In this document: one piece after another, positions 1 through 5,983 of the stretch
How positions within the stretch are numbered: position 1 is the first letter of the stretch
Layout of the letters: the number at the start of each line of letters is the position of its first letter
Notes under the pieces: generated by a model
The model's input: the letters and a program-made list of their open reading frames with translations, nothing else
Told to the model about the DNA's origin: nothing
The model's database searches: none
Program-made: the position numbers and the translations under genes
Source: Methylovulum sp.
GTDB lineage: Bacteria > Pseudomonadota > Gammaproteobacteria > Methylococcales > Methylomonadaceae
Reading direction: 5' to 3'
Length of the DNA: 7,816 nucleotides
Assembly: GCA_016919605.1 (NCBI GenBank)
Contig: JACXTQ010000156.1
Coordinates: 1 to 7,816, forward strand

Positions 1-380
1 CCAGCATGACAGTCCAGAAAGACAAAATCATAAGCGTTCGCCAACGGTTTCAGGCGTTTTTTTAACAGCTTAGTCGGTTTTTTTTCGGCATCTAACAGGG
101 CATCATGATGGCGGATGGCAAAGTCGGCGGGCAAGACATCCAAGTGGGTAAAGTCGGTGGCCTTAATCAGTTGTGCCAATTCGCCATCGCCGCCAAACAG
201 GTGCTTGCCGCCGCCTTTTAGCTTCGGTTTGATGCGTAGGTAAAAACTGCTGGCCGCTTGCGGGTCCAGATCCCACAGTAAAGTGCGGTAGCCGTTACGC
301 GCCGCGATAAAGGCCAGATTGACCGCGCTGGCGGTTTTGCCCACGCCACCTTTGATGCTGTACACCGCCACTATTTTCAT
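1..380 (-). CDS. ParA/Soj-family P-loop ATPase (5' part, truncated by window edge)
   Basis: The reading frame is open from ATG at 380 to the window edge (126 whole codons). It begins MKIVAVYSIKGGVGKTASAV, an N-terminal strand followed by the deviant Walker A motif KGGVGKT with the signature lysine K10 and P-loop lysine K15. Next come WDLDPQ (residues 36-41), the ParA switch motif, and VFLDC (120-124), the Walker B strand. Family knowledge: such ATPases dimerise on ATP, bind DNA or the cell pole, and position plasmids, chromosomes or protein complexes. After Walker B the sequence reads HAG where most members have PPG or PPS, a small departure. Residues 51-65 are unusually rich in Lys and Gly. 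No ParB-like gene is visible on the upstream side, so this could be an orphan ParA; its 3' neighbour is outside the window. The ribosome binding site is weak (AGAAGAG). ParA family assignment is strong; the cargo is unknown. Confidence 0.9.
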   Translation of the reverse strand, partial: MKIVAVYSIKGGVGKTASAVNLAFIAARNGYRTLLWDLDPQAASSFYLRIKPKLKGGGKHLFGGDGELAQLIKATDFTHLDVLPADFAIRHHDALLDAEKKPTKLLKKRLKPLANAYDFVFLDCHA

Positions 381-470
381 ATTGCTCTTCTGTCTGTCAT
401 GCTGGGCACGGTTGTTTTGGGTTATCTTGTGCCATTGTTCCCACACTGCCATTAAATTAAGGAATATGAT

Positions 471-486
471 TGTTATTTCAATAACA
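471..486. promoter_or_regulatory. 16-bp perfect palindrome upstream of the ParA gene, possible operator
   Basis: TGTTATT and AATAACA form perfect 7-bp arms around a TC centre. The site lies about 90 bp upstream of the ParA-like start and just outside the adjacent BIME. An operator is one reading. A chance AT-rich palindrome is also possible. No clean promoter pair could be placed next to it. Confidence 0.3.
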
Positions 487-491
487 TAGAT

Positions 492-584
492 CGTAGGTTG
501 GGGTGAGCTTGCGAACCCCAACAGGTCAACCCACACGACCACCCACCCTGTTGCGTTGGGGTTCGTACCTCACCCCACCCTACG
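492..584. repeat. BIME/MITE-like element, copy 1 (two REP hairpins in opposed orientation)
   Basis: The left hairpin has GTTGGGGT (497-504) pairing with ACCCCAAC (515-522) and is headed by the tetranucleotide GTAG (493-496). The right hairpin has GTTGGGGT (555-562) pairing with ACCCCACC (572-579, one mismatch) and ends in CTAC (580-583), the complement of GTAG. Two inverted REPs headed by GTAG are the textbook arrangement of a BIME, which is normally mobilised by a RAYT (Y1 transposase-like) protein encoded elsewhere. The element begins about 12 bp beyond the stop codon of the CPBP gene and may act as its 3' structure. A second full copy in inverted orientation lies at 5878-5964. Confidence 0.85.
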
Positions 585-596
585 GCTCTAACCCCC

Positions 597-1202
597 TCAC
601 GCCTGTGTGGACACGCTTGACCGATACGCCCGTATCAGGGCGATGAACGCCAAAAAATCATACAAGGTATGGATGATGATCGGGGTCAATAAATTCCTAT
701 CGCCGTGATAATCCATCGCCAAGGCTAGGTAAACGCCCACTAAGGCCGCCAAGATGGAGTACAGCGGCGTTACCGAGTGCACCAGTCCAAACAGCAGGTT
801 ACTGACCAACAAGCCCGCCTTCATTCCCCACGCCACTTCAATCCACGGCTGGATGATGCCCCGGAACAAGATTTCTTCAGAAATGCCCGCCACCGCCGCC
901 AGCATGAACAAATCCGCCCAGCTATAGCGTTGCAAGTTAGGGCCGAGCGTCCTGAGCAAAAATTGCCGGATTTGCGCCACCGATTGGCCTTGTATCTGCT
1001 CCATCGCCAAAAACATCAAAAACAGCGGTAGGGTGCCGATAACACCATACAGCAGGCTGGCTGGGGTCAAATGGATGTTGATGAATGGGTTGAGCTTGGC
1101 AATCCAGCCCAACGCCATCGCCACCAAAATCAGCGAAGCTTCGAAATAACAGGCCTTTTTAAAGAAATCATCAAATTTGAACAGAGCTTTAGTCATCGGC
1201 AC
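597..1202 (-). CDS. CPBP family intramembrane metalloprotease (CAAX protease / Abi)
   Basis: A 201-residue membrane protein with the three CPBP motifs in order: EEILFR (E109, E110, R114), FGLVH (F138, H142) and HTLYD (H178, D182). In this family the glutamates and histidines form the metal-dependent active site inside the membrane. Hydrophobic stretches lie at about 21-36, 46-67, 95-107, 128-144, 147-163 and 172-192, with a basic C-terminus. Bacterial members are linked variously to peptide processing, bacteriocin self-immunity and abortive infection; nothing here decides which. The frame opens with GTG at 1202, and ATG two codons later (1196) is equally plausible, since neither has a clear ribosome binding site. 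The gene is divergent from the SpeE-like gene and followed by BIME copy 1, so it is probably monocistronic. Family call secure, substrate unknown. Confidence 0.92.
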   Translation of the reverse strand: MPMTKALFKFDDFFKKACYFEASLILVAMALGWIAKLNPFINIHLTPASLLYGVIGTLPLFLMFLAMEQIQGQSVAQIRQFLLRTLGPNLQRYSWADLFMLAAVAGISEEILFRGIIQPWIEVAWGMKAGLLVSNLLFGLVHSVTPLYSILAALVGVYLALAMDYHGDRNLLTPIIIHTLYDFLAFIALIRAYRSSVSTQA

Positions 1203-1307
1203 GGCGAAGGAAGGTTTAAAACCGACATTCTAAACCACCCTCTTAAAAATAGGGTTAAAAAATAGCGCGATTGTGATTTAACCGCGATTTTTGGCGTTTA
1301 TCGGCTA

Positions 1308-1358
1308 GGTTGGGGCACTGCGCCACCCCCTTTCGGGGGTGCGGTGAAAATCCTAACC
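1308..1358. repeat. GC-rich nested hairpin, possibly a degenerate REP
   Basis: The core is CACCCCC (1324-1330), loop TTTC, GGGGGTG (1335-1341). It is extended by CG/CG and CAC/GTG pairs across small bulges, and by an outer stem of GGTTGGG (1308-1314) with CCTAACC (1352-1358), which needs one G-U pair. The head TAGGTTGGGG resembles the REP arms at 492 and 5878. No T-run follows on either strand, so a classical terminator is unlikely. It sits between the divergent CPBP and SpeE-like genes. Confidence 0.5.
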
Positions 1359-1369
1359 ATTATCTCCCT

Positions 1370-1395
1370 GCAAAAACAATTTTTGCCTGTATAAT
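1370..1395 (+). promoter_or_regulatory. Putative promoter with overlapping palindrome for the SpeE-like/ygiQ operon
   Basis: TATAAT at 1390-1395 is a perfect -10 box, 22 bp upstream of the SpeE-like start. No good -35 box is found at the normal spacing. Immediately upstream, GCAAAAA (1370-1376), CAA, TTTTTGC (1380-1386) forms a perfect 17-bp inverted repeat covering the -35/spacer zone. That is where a repressor or activator of a weak promoter would bind. The -10 is seen directly; the operator role is inference. Confidence 0.45.
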
Positions 1396-1417
1396 AATGG
1401 GTTAGTTTTTAAATCGG

Positions 1418-2230
1418 ATGTTTATGCACAAATATGAAGGATTGCTGGTCCACCAGAGCCACGATGATGATGGTATTATCGAAGTGGTGGAGAAGGACGG
1501 TATCAGGGCCTTACACTTTGGCTCTTCGTCCATACAAAGCGCGATGTTGTTGAGCGATCCTGACCAACTGGTCTTGGCCTACGTCCGCACCATGACCTGC
1601 TGGCTGTTATTTAAAGAACCTCTGGTGGGCAAAGGGCTGGTGATTGGCCTAGGCGGCGGCTCCATCACCCAACATGTGCTTAAGCATTGCCCCGATTGCC
1701 ACTTAACCGTGGTGGAAAACCGCAAAAGCGTGGTCAAAATTGCCCGTAGCCATTTTGGTTTGCCGCATGACCCGCGTCTGGACGTGATTGTCGGCGATGG
1801 CGGCGACTATGTCCGCAGCCGCATGGAATCGGGGCGCGAACAGTATGGGCTGTTGGTGGTGGACGCGTTTGACCATGACGGCATGGCCGAAGCCATCAGC
1901 AACCAAGCGTTTTTTGATGCTTGCCACGCCCTGTTGGCAGACGATGGCCTGTTGGTCATCAACTTATGGGGCGGCACCGCCAATCCGGTGTTCCAAACCG
2001 CCGCCTTATGGCTGGGGCGGGCTTTTGAGTGGAAAATTTTGTTTTTGCCCGTGGTCGGGCGCGGCAACATCATCGGCTTGGCTTTTAAGTCCAGCGTCGC
2101 CGTGACCTTAAAAGACCTACGCGCCCGCGCCGCTACCCTTGAACAACAACTGCATATAGACTTTCCGGCGTTTGTGAAAGATTTGAAAAAACACAACGCC
2201 AGTACCCTTAAACAAGTGATAAAACCATGA
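1418..2230 (+). CDS. Spermidine-synthase-fold protein, probably not a canonical aminopropyltransferase
   Basis: A 270-residue class I Rossmann protein related to polyamine synthases (SpeE). The N-terminal part (about 18-60) resembles the SpeE lead-in, GIRALHFGSSSIQSAM. The cofactor loop is GLGGGS (77-82), the acidic end of strand 2 is VVEN (E100), GDGGDY is at 126-131, and DAFD (149-152) occupies the catalytic-Asp strand. In canonical SpeE the loop is GGGDGG, and its Asp helps hold the amine; here that position is Ser, and the N-terminal YHE-type signature is replaced by LAYVRT. Aminopropyl transfer is therefore doubtful, and a methyltransferase or other SAM-fold role is possible. ATG 1418 and ATG 1424 are both plausible starts, with a weak ribosome binding site. 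Its TGA overlaps the ygiQ ATG (ATGA), indicating translational coupling. Fold confident, reaction unknown. Confidence 0.82.
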   Translation: MFMHKYEGLLVHQSHDDDGIIEVVEKDGIRALHFGSSSIQSAMLLSDPDQLVLAYVRTMTCWLLFKEPLVGKGLVIGLGGGSITQHVLKHCPDCHLTVVENRKSVVKIARSHFGLPHDPRLDVIVGDGGDYVRSRMESGREQYGLLVVDAFDHDGMAEAISNQAFFDACHALLADDGLLVINLWGGTANPVFQTAALWLGRAFEWKILFLPVVGRGNIIGLAFKSSVAVTLKDLRARAATLEQQLHIDFPAFVKDLKKHNASTLKQVIKP

Positions 2231-4395
2231 CTGACACCACCTTACCCGCCCCCTACCTGTTCGGCTACCGCAAATATTGGGCGCAACGCTTTGGTATCGC
2301 CCCCTTACTGCCGATGACCCGCGCCGAAATGGACGGCTTAGGCTGGGATAGTTGCGACATTATCTTAGTCACCGGCGATGCCTATATCGACCATCCCAGC
2401 TTTGGCATGGCCCTGATCGGGCGCTTGCTGGAAGCCCAAGGCTTTCGGGTCGGCATCCTCTCGCAACCGGACTGGACGAGCGCGGCGGACTTCAAAGCCC
2501 TAGGCCGCCCGAACCTGTTTTTCGGGGTTACTGGCGGTAACATGGACTCGATGGTCAACCGCTACACCTCCGATAAAAAAATCCGCTCCAACGATGCCTA
2601 CACCCCCGATGGCGTGGCCGGCAAACGCCCTGACCGCGCCGTTAATGTCTACTCGCACCGCTGCCGCGAAGCCTTTAAGGACGTGCCGGTGATTATCGGC
2701 GGCATTGAAGCCAGCCTCCGCCGTATCGCTCATTATGATTACTGGTCGGACACCGTGCGCAAATCGGTATTGCTCGATGCCAAAGCCGATTTGCTGGTCT
2801 ACGGCAACGCCGAGCGGCAAATTGTCGAAATCGCCCACCGCCTCGCCAACGGCGAAACCATCGGCCAATTGACCGGCATCCGTGGCACCGCCCATTTTGT
2901 CAAAGACATCCCCGAAGGCTTTGCCGTTAAGGACTCCACCGACATAGACAAACCGGGTGCATTAATGCCGCCGGTCAACCCCTACCAAGAAGAGCCCGCT
3001 TGCGAGTTAAAACCCGACGCGCCCACCGACAGCCGTCTGGACGCAGGTGAGAGCGCCATCCGCTTTGACAAGCTGTTGCTGCGCAGCCAACGCGCCAAGA
3101 CCGTGTTGCGCTTGCCCGCTTATGAAGCCGTCAAAGATGACCCTGTGTTATACGCCCATGCCTCGCGGGTGATGCACGCCGAAACCAACCCCGGCAACGC
3201 CAGGCCGTTAATCCAACAGCACGGCAACCGTCAGGTTTGGCTAAACCCGCCGCCGATTCCGCTGACCACCAAAGAGATGGACGGCGTGTTTGATTTGCCC
3301 TACTCGCGGCTGCCGCACTCCTATTATGGCACGGCCAACGTGCCCGCCTTTGAGATGATCCAGCACTCGGTCAACATCATGCGCGGCTGTTTTGGCGGCT
3401 GCACCTTCTGCTCCATCACCGAACACGAAGGCCGCATCATCCAAAGCCGCTCGGAAGACTCCATCATCCGCGAGATTGAAGCCATCCGCGACACCTCGCC
3501 CAACTTCACCGGCCATATCTCCGACTTGGGCGGCCCCACCGCCAACATGTACCGCTTGGCCTGTAAGGATGAAAAAATCGAAGCCGCCTGCCGCAAGCCC
3601 TCCTGCGTCTATCCTGGCATCTGCCCGAATCTTAACACCGACCATACCCCGCTTATCAAGCTGTACCGCCGCGCCCGCGCCTTGCCCGGCATCAAACGGA
3701 TTTTTATCGCCTCCGGCCTGCGCTATGATTTGGCGGTGGAATCGCCCGAATACGTCAAAGAACTGGTCACTCACCATGTCGGCGGCTACCTAAAAATCGC
3801 CCCCGAACACACCGAACAAGGCCCGCTGTCAAAAATGATGAAGCCCGGCATGGGCACTTATGACCGCTTTAAGGAGATGTTCGACAAATACTCCAAAGAA
3901 GCGGGTAAAGAACAATACCTGATCCCCTACTTTATCGCCGCCCACCCTGGCACCACCGACACCGACATGCTCAATTTGGCCCTCTGGCTAAAACGCAACG
4001 GTTTCCGTGCCGACCAAGTACAAGCCTTCTTACCCTCGCCGATGGCCACCGCCACCGCCATGTACCACTCCGGCAAAGACACCCTACACAAAGTCAACCA
4101 CAAAGCCCCCGACATCTACATCCCCAAAAGCGTCAAACAACGCCGCCTACACAAAGCCTTTTTACGCTACCACGACCCCAAAAACTGGCCGATGCTGCGC
4201 GAAGCCTTAAAAGACATGGGTCGTGCGGATTTGATCGGCAACGGCAAACACCACCTCATCCCCTCCTTCCAACCCAAAGGCACCGTACCCATCACCGGCA
4301 AAACCCAAGCGTTTAAGACTAAATATACGGGGTTGGATAACCAGAAAGCGGGCAAGGGTAAGGTTTATGGGGGGAGTAAGGGGAAGGGTAGGTAG
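2227..4395 (+). CDS. ygiQ: YgiQ family radical SAM protein (UPF0313)
   Basis: A 722-residue protein close to the length of E. coli YgiQ. The N-terminal domain (about 10-370) starts with a cobalamin-binding-like alpha/beta region, including DIILVTGDAYIDHPSFG. The radical SAM core carries RGCFGGCTFC with cysteines C388, C392 and C395 in CxxxCxxC spacing, which ligate the [4Fe-4S] cluster that cleaves SAM. A further cysteine group (C446, C455, C460, C466) followed by NLNTDH and LYRRAR is part of the family pattern and might bind metal. The C-terminal 120 residues (YgiQ-specific domain) end in a Gly/Lys-rich tail, GKGKVYGGSKGKGR. The biochemical reaction of the family is, as far as I know, not established. 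It overlaps the upstream SpeE-like gene by ATGA and has no strong ribosome binding site of its own, so expression is likely coupled. No frameshift or missing motif is seen. Confidence 0.96.
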   Translation: MTDTTLPAPYLFGYRKYWAQRFGIAPLLPMTRAEMDGLGWDSCDIILVTGDAYIDHPSFGMALIGRLLEAQGFRVGILSQPDWTSAADFKALGRPNLFFGVTGGNMDSMVNRYTSDKKIRSNDAYTPDGVAGKRPDRAVNVYSHRCREAFKDVPVIIGGIEASLRRIAHYDYWSDTVRKSVLLDAKADLLVYGNAERQIVEIAHRLANGETIGQLTGIRGTAHFVKDIPEGFAVKDSTDIDKPGALMPPVNPYQEEPACELKPDAPTDSRLDAGESAIRFDKLLLRSQRAKTVLRLPAYEAVKDDPVLYAHASRVMHAETNPGNARPLIQQHGNRQVWLNPPPIPLTTKEMDGVFDLPYSRLPHSYYGTANVPAFEMIQHSVNIMRGCFGGCTFCSITEHEGRIIQSRSEDSIIREIEAIRDTSPNFTGHISDLGGPTANMYRLACKDEKIEAACRKPSCVYPGICPNLNTDHTPLIKLYRRARALPGIKRIFIASGLRYDLAVESPEYVKELVTHHVGGYLKIAPEHTEQGPLSKMMKPGMGTYDRFKEMFDKYSKEAGKEQYLIPYFIAAHPGTTDTDMLNLALWLKRNGFRADQVQAFLPSPMATATAMYHSGKDTLHKVNHKAPDIYIPKSVKQRRLHKAFLRYHDPKNWPMLREALKDMGRADLIGNGKHHLIPSFQPKGTVPITGKTQAFKTKYTGLDNQKAGKGKVYGGSKGKGR

Positions 4396-4406
4396 GGGTT
4401 TTTGGG
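4369..4406 (+). other. G-quadruplex-type motif spanning the ygiQ stop codon
   Basis: On the coding strand there are G-tracts at 4369-4374 (six G), 4380-4383 (four), 4386-4388 (three) and 4395-4398 (four), with spacers of 5, 2 and 6 bases, plus a fifth tract at 4404-4406 after five T. This fits the G3+N1-7 rule and would also form in mRNA. The TAG stop at 4393-4395 lies within it, just before the downstream nuclease gene. Confidence 0.6.
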
Positions 4407-4417
4407 CTGGCGGTGTT

Positions 4418-4423
4418 GAGGGA
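4418..4423 (+). promoter_or_regulatory. Ribosome binding site fixing a TTG start
   Basis: GAGGGA lies 8 nt upstream of TTG at 4432. The frame has a stop (TGA) at 4417-4419, and TTG 4432 is the first usable start ahead of the conserved FAWWN strand. A TTG start is therefore well supported. Confidence 0.75.
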
Positions 4424-4431
4424 TTTGCCCG

Positions 4432-5322
4432 TTGAACAGAGTTGTTGAGCCGTTAGCGTTTGCTTGGTGGAATACCAGCTTGTCGCCGTTGGCAAAAAGC
4501 CGCGCCAGTGATGAAGACAAGCAAATCGCCATTGGCGTGATTTGTTACCTGTTATTCTATTGTGCTGTTGATTTTCTGGCCTTAGGGGAAATATCCGCAG
4601 ATGATGTTGCCCTATTAAGAACGCTAACTGAATTAGAGGGCTACCGTATTGAAAGCGGTGTGTCGCAATCAGGTCGGCTCATGTTTGACACCTGTTTTAT
4701 TTATCGGCCTGACAGGTTACAAATTAGCACCCCTATAGAAATCTACGATGGAAGTGACGATGACAGGATGAAAATCGCCCAAAAAATCGGCTTGCAACTA
4801 ATCGATGATGGCACTTGGTTTTCTCTATTGGTGTCACATTGGCCAAGTCGGCGAAACGATGCAGACCGAATTTCGCTGGGAATACATTTGCGTTATGTCG
4901 TGAAGGATATTATTGCTGCTTCTGAGTTTGCCCCGTACATTATTTTGCTGGGAGATTATAATGATGAACCTTTTGATGTCTCGTTAAGCCAACGATTGAT
5001 GGCGACACGCGATAAAGCGTTGATCATCAATAAAAGAAAAAAGCAACTGCTTTATAATCCCTTTTGGCGGCACTTAAGTTATCCAAACCTGCAAGCCTTA
5101 GATTATGCGGGGACGTATTATTATAAAAACGGCCCCATGACAAAATGGCACACCTTCGACCAAATCATGGTGTCATCGGCATTTTTGGGTGAGATAGGCT
5201 GGGCTTTGGATGAAGCATCAACGGGGATTATAGATATTCCTGGTTATTTACAGATGGTAAAAAATAACCAATCAATTTTTGACCATCTTCCCATCATAGC
5301 CACATTTGTGAGGAAACCATAA
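4432..5322 (+). CDS. Endonuclease/exonuclease/phosphatase (EEP) fold hydrolase
   Basis: A 296-residue protein with the complete EEP (DNase I-like) motif series: FAWWN (N14), LALGE (catalytic E53, metal ligand), SHWPSR (H136), LLGDYND (D175, N177), TFDQI (D243) and FDHLPI (D284, H285). These residues bind divalent metal and attack phosphodiesters or phosphomonoesters, so an active enzyme is expected. Targets in the superfamily range from DNA and RNA to inositol phosphates and sphingomyelin, and the sequence does not choose among them. No signal peptide is evident, so it is probably cytoplasmic. It starts at TTG with a strong ribosome binding site, 36 bp after ygiQ, and its stop overlaps the start of the next gene by one base. 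Codon use is plainly more AT-rich than in ygiQ, suggesting separate acquisition. Fold certain, biological role unknown; an accessory defence or toxin function is only a hypothesis. Confidence 0.85.
   Translation: MNRVVEPLAFAWWNTSLSPLAKSRASDEDKQIAIGVICYLLFYCAVDFLALGEISADDVALLRTLTELEGYRIESGVSQSGRLMFDTCFIYRPDRLQISTPIEIYDGSDDDRMKIAQKIGLQLIDDGTWFSLLVSHWPSRRNDADRISLGIHLRYVVKDIIAASEFAPYIILLGDYNDEPFDVSLSQRLMATRDKALIINKRKKQLLYNPFWRHLSYPNLQALDYAGTYYYKNGPMTKWHTFDQIMVSSAFLGEIGWALDEASTGIIDIPGYLQMVKNNQSIFDHLPIIATFVRKP
5310..5314 (+). promoter_or_regulatory. Ribosome binding site of the 148-residue protein, inside the EEP gene
   Basis: GAGGA sits 7 nt before ATG 5322, within the last codons of the EEP gene. 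The TAATG stop/start overlap plus this strong site points to coupled but independently boosted translation of the second gene. Confidence 0.7.
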
Positions 5323-5768
5323 TGGTAGATTTTATTGCCGCCTTTAATAAAGGCTTGGATGCGGCTCAAATAGCCGAAAAAAATAAACGTGAAATAGATT
5401 CGGTTTTCGATGAGTTGAATAAACAGCTTGCTAACGCGACCAAGGGGAATGTAAACATTCAAATAAGAGAATGTGAAAAAGTGCCTGATTTTAATCCACT
5501 AAGTAGCCGTATAGATTTTCGAATCATAAAATATCAAGCTATCTGCGCCATAAATCCACTATTCCCATTCCCCCAATCACTAGCAAAAGAAATCGCTACT
5601 TGGAGCCAAGACCGGACGGGTTATCCCTGTAAAATCAGCTTTGGCATTAAAGAGCATTATTGTGCAAACAAAGTCGCTTTGGAAAACGCCTTAGCCCTGA
5701 TGTTACAAGACCCTATTGTTGGCGAGAACTTAGCCGAGCTGATGGCCCTTTCGGAAGCATCGGCTTAA
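5322..5768 (+). CDS. Hypothetical protein, partner of the EEP hydrolase
   Basis: A 148-residue soluble protein that I do not recognise. Residues 1-42 look like a charged amphipathic helix pair (FNKGLDAAQIAEKNKREIDS, then VFDELNKQLANA), possibly a short coiled coil or dimerisation segment. The middle (45-90) alternates short hydrophobic strands, and the C-terminal half (about 90-145) contains helices around LAKEIATWSQ and NKVALENALALML. Cysteines are at C50 and three further positions, without a zinc-finger spacing. There is no signal peptide or membrane segment. It overlaps the EEP gene by one base (TAATG) and shares its AT-rich composition, so the two almost certainly form one transcript and probably one system. 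It could be a regulator, inhibitor (antitoxin-like), adaptor or substrate-recognition subunit. A weak terminator follows. Existence of the gene is well supported by its ribosome binding site; function unknown. Confidence 0.75.
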   Translation: MVDFIAAFNKGLDAAQIAEKNKREIDSVFDELNKQLANATKGNVNIQIRECEKVPDFNPLSSRIDFRIIKYQAICAINPLFPFPQSLAKEIATWSQDRTGYPCKISFGIKEHYCANKVALENALALMLQDPIVGENLAELMALSEASA

Positions 5769-5816
5769 GTTAAGAGGCTCTTACACCTTATGGCAGGTGA
5801 TTGATGGGTTGATGGG

Positions 5817-5846
5817 CCGCCTGTTGGGCGGTTTGTCCATTTTTTC
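5817..5846 (+). terminator. Possible Rho-independent terminator after the EEP module
   Basis: CCGCC (5817-5821), a 5-nt loop and GGCGG (5827-5831) are followed by TTTG and, after a short gap, a run of T at 5840-5846. The stem is short and the T-run slightly displaced, so it is weak. Its place, 49 bp after the stop and before a convergent gene, fits. Confidence 0.45.
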
Positions 5847-5877
5847 TACACTCAAAAGCAATTCTGCCAGAAAGGGC

Positions 5878-5964
5878 CGTAGGTTGGGGTGAGGTACGAA
5901 CCCCAACACAATAGGGTAAGGTGGTCTTGTGTTGAAATGTTGGGGTTCGCAAGCTCACCCCAAC
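5878..5964. repeat. BIME/MITE-like element, copy 2 (inverted relative to copy 1)
   Basis: GTAG (5879-5882) heads GTTGGGGT (5883-5890) pairing with ACCCCAAC (5900-5907). The second arm is GTTGGGGT (5939-5946) with ACCCCAAC (5957-5964). The left arm matches the reverse complement of the right arm of the copy at 492-584, and the interior also aligns (ACCACC, ACCCT and TTG blocks in the same order), so the whole element is present in opposite orientation. At the right end the CTAC flank has decayed to GGGC. It begins 20 bp past the stop of the secreted-protein gene, between convergent genes. Confidence 0.85.
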
Positions 5965-5983
5965 GGGCTTTATGCACAGGCCA

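Noticed and set aside
429..434. TGGCAC on the minus strand as a sigma54 -24 box for the ParA gene
   Set aside because: The -12 partner at the required spacing reads AACC rather than TTGC, so the site is incomplete.
492..584. BIME copy 1 as a CRISPR fragment
   Set aside because: Only two arms, inverted rather than direct, with no regularly spaced unique spacers.
1807..2196. Minus-strand and alternate plus-strand frames inside the SpeE-like gene
   Set aside because: They overlap conserved SAM-binding motifs of the real gene and have no independent support.
2500..2895. Minus-strand open frame within ygiQ
   Set aside because: Antisense shadow of a conserved gene; low-complexity translation, no ribosome binding site.
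3241..3777. Long open frame on the minus strand, antisense to ygiQ
   Set aside because: It lies wholly within the conserved radical SAM core on the other strand. Its Gly/Ala/Val/Asp-rich translation is typical of antisense reading of GC-rich codons and shows no motif.
5771..5783. TAAGAG-G-CTCTTA palindrome after the 148-residue gene as a terminator
   Set aside because: The loop is only one base and no T-run follows. It cannot form a normal hairpin, and the stem at 5817 is the better candidate.
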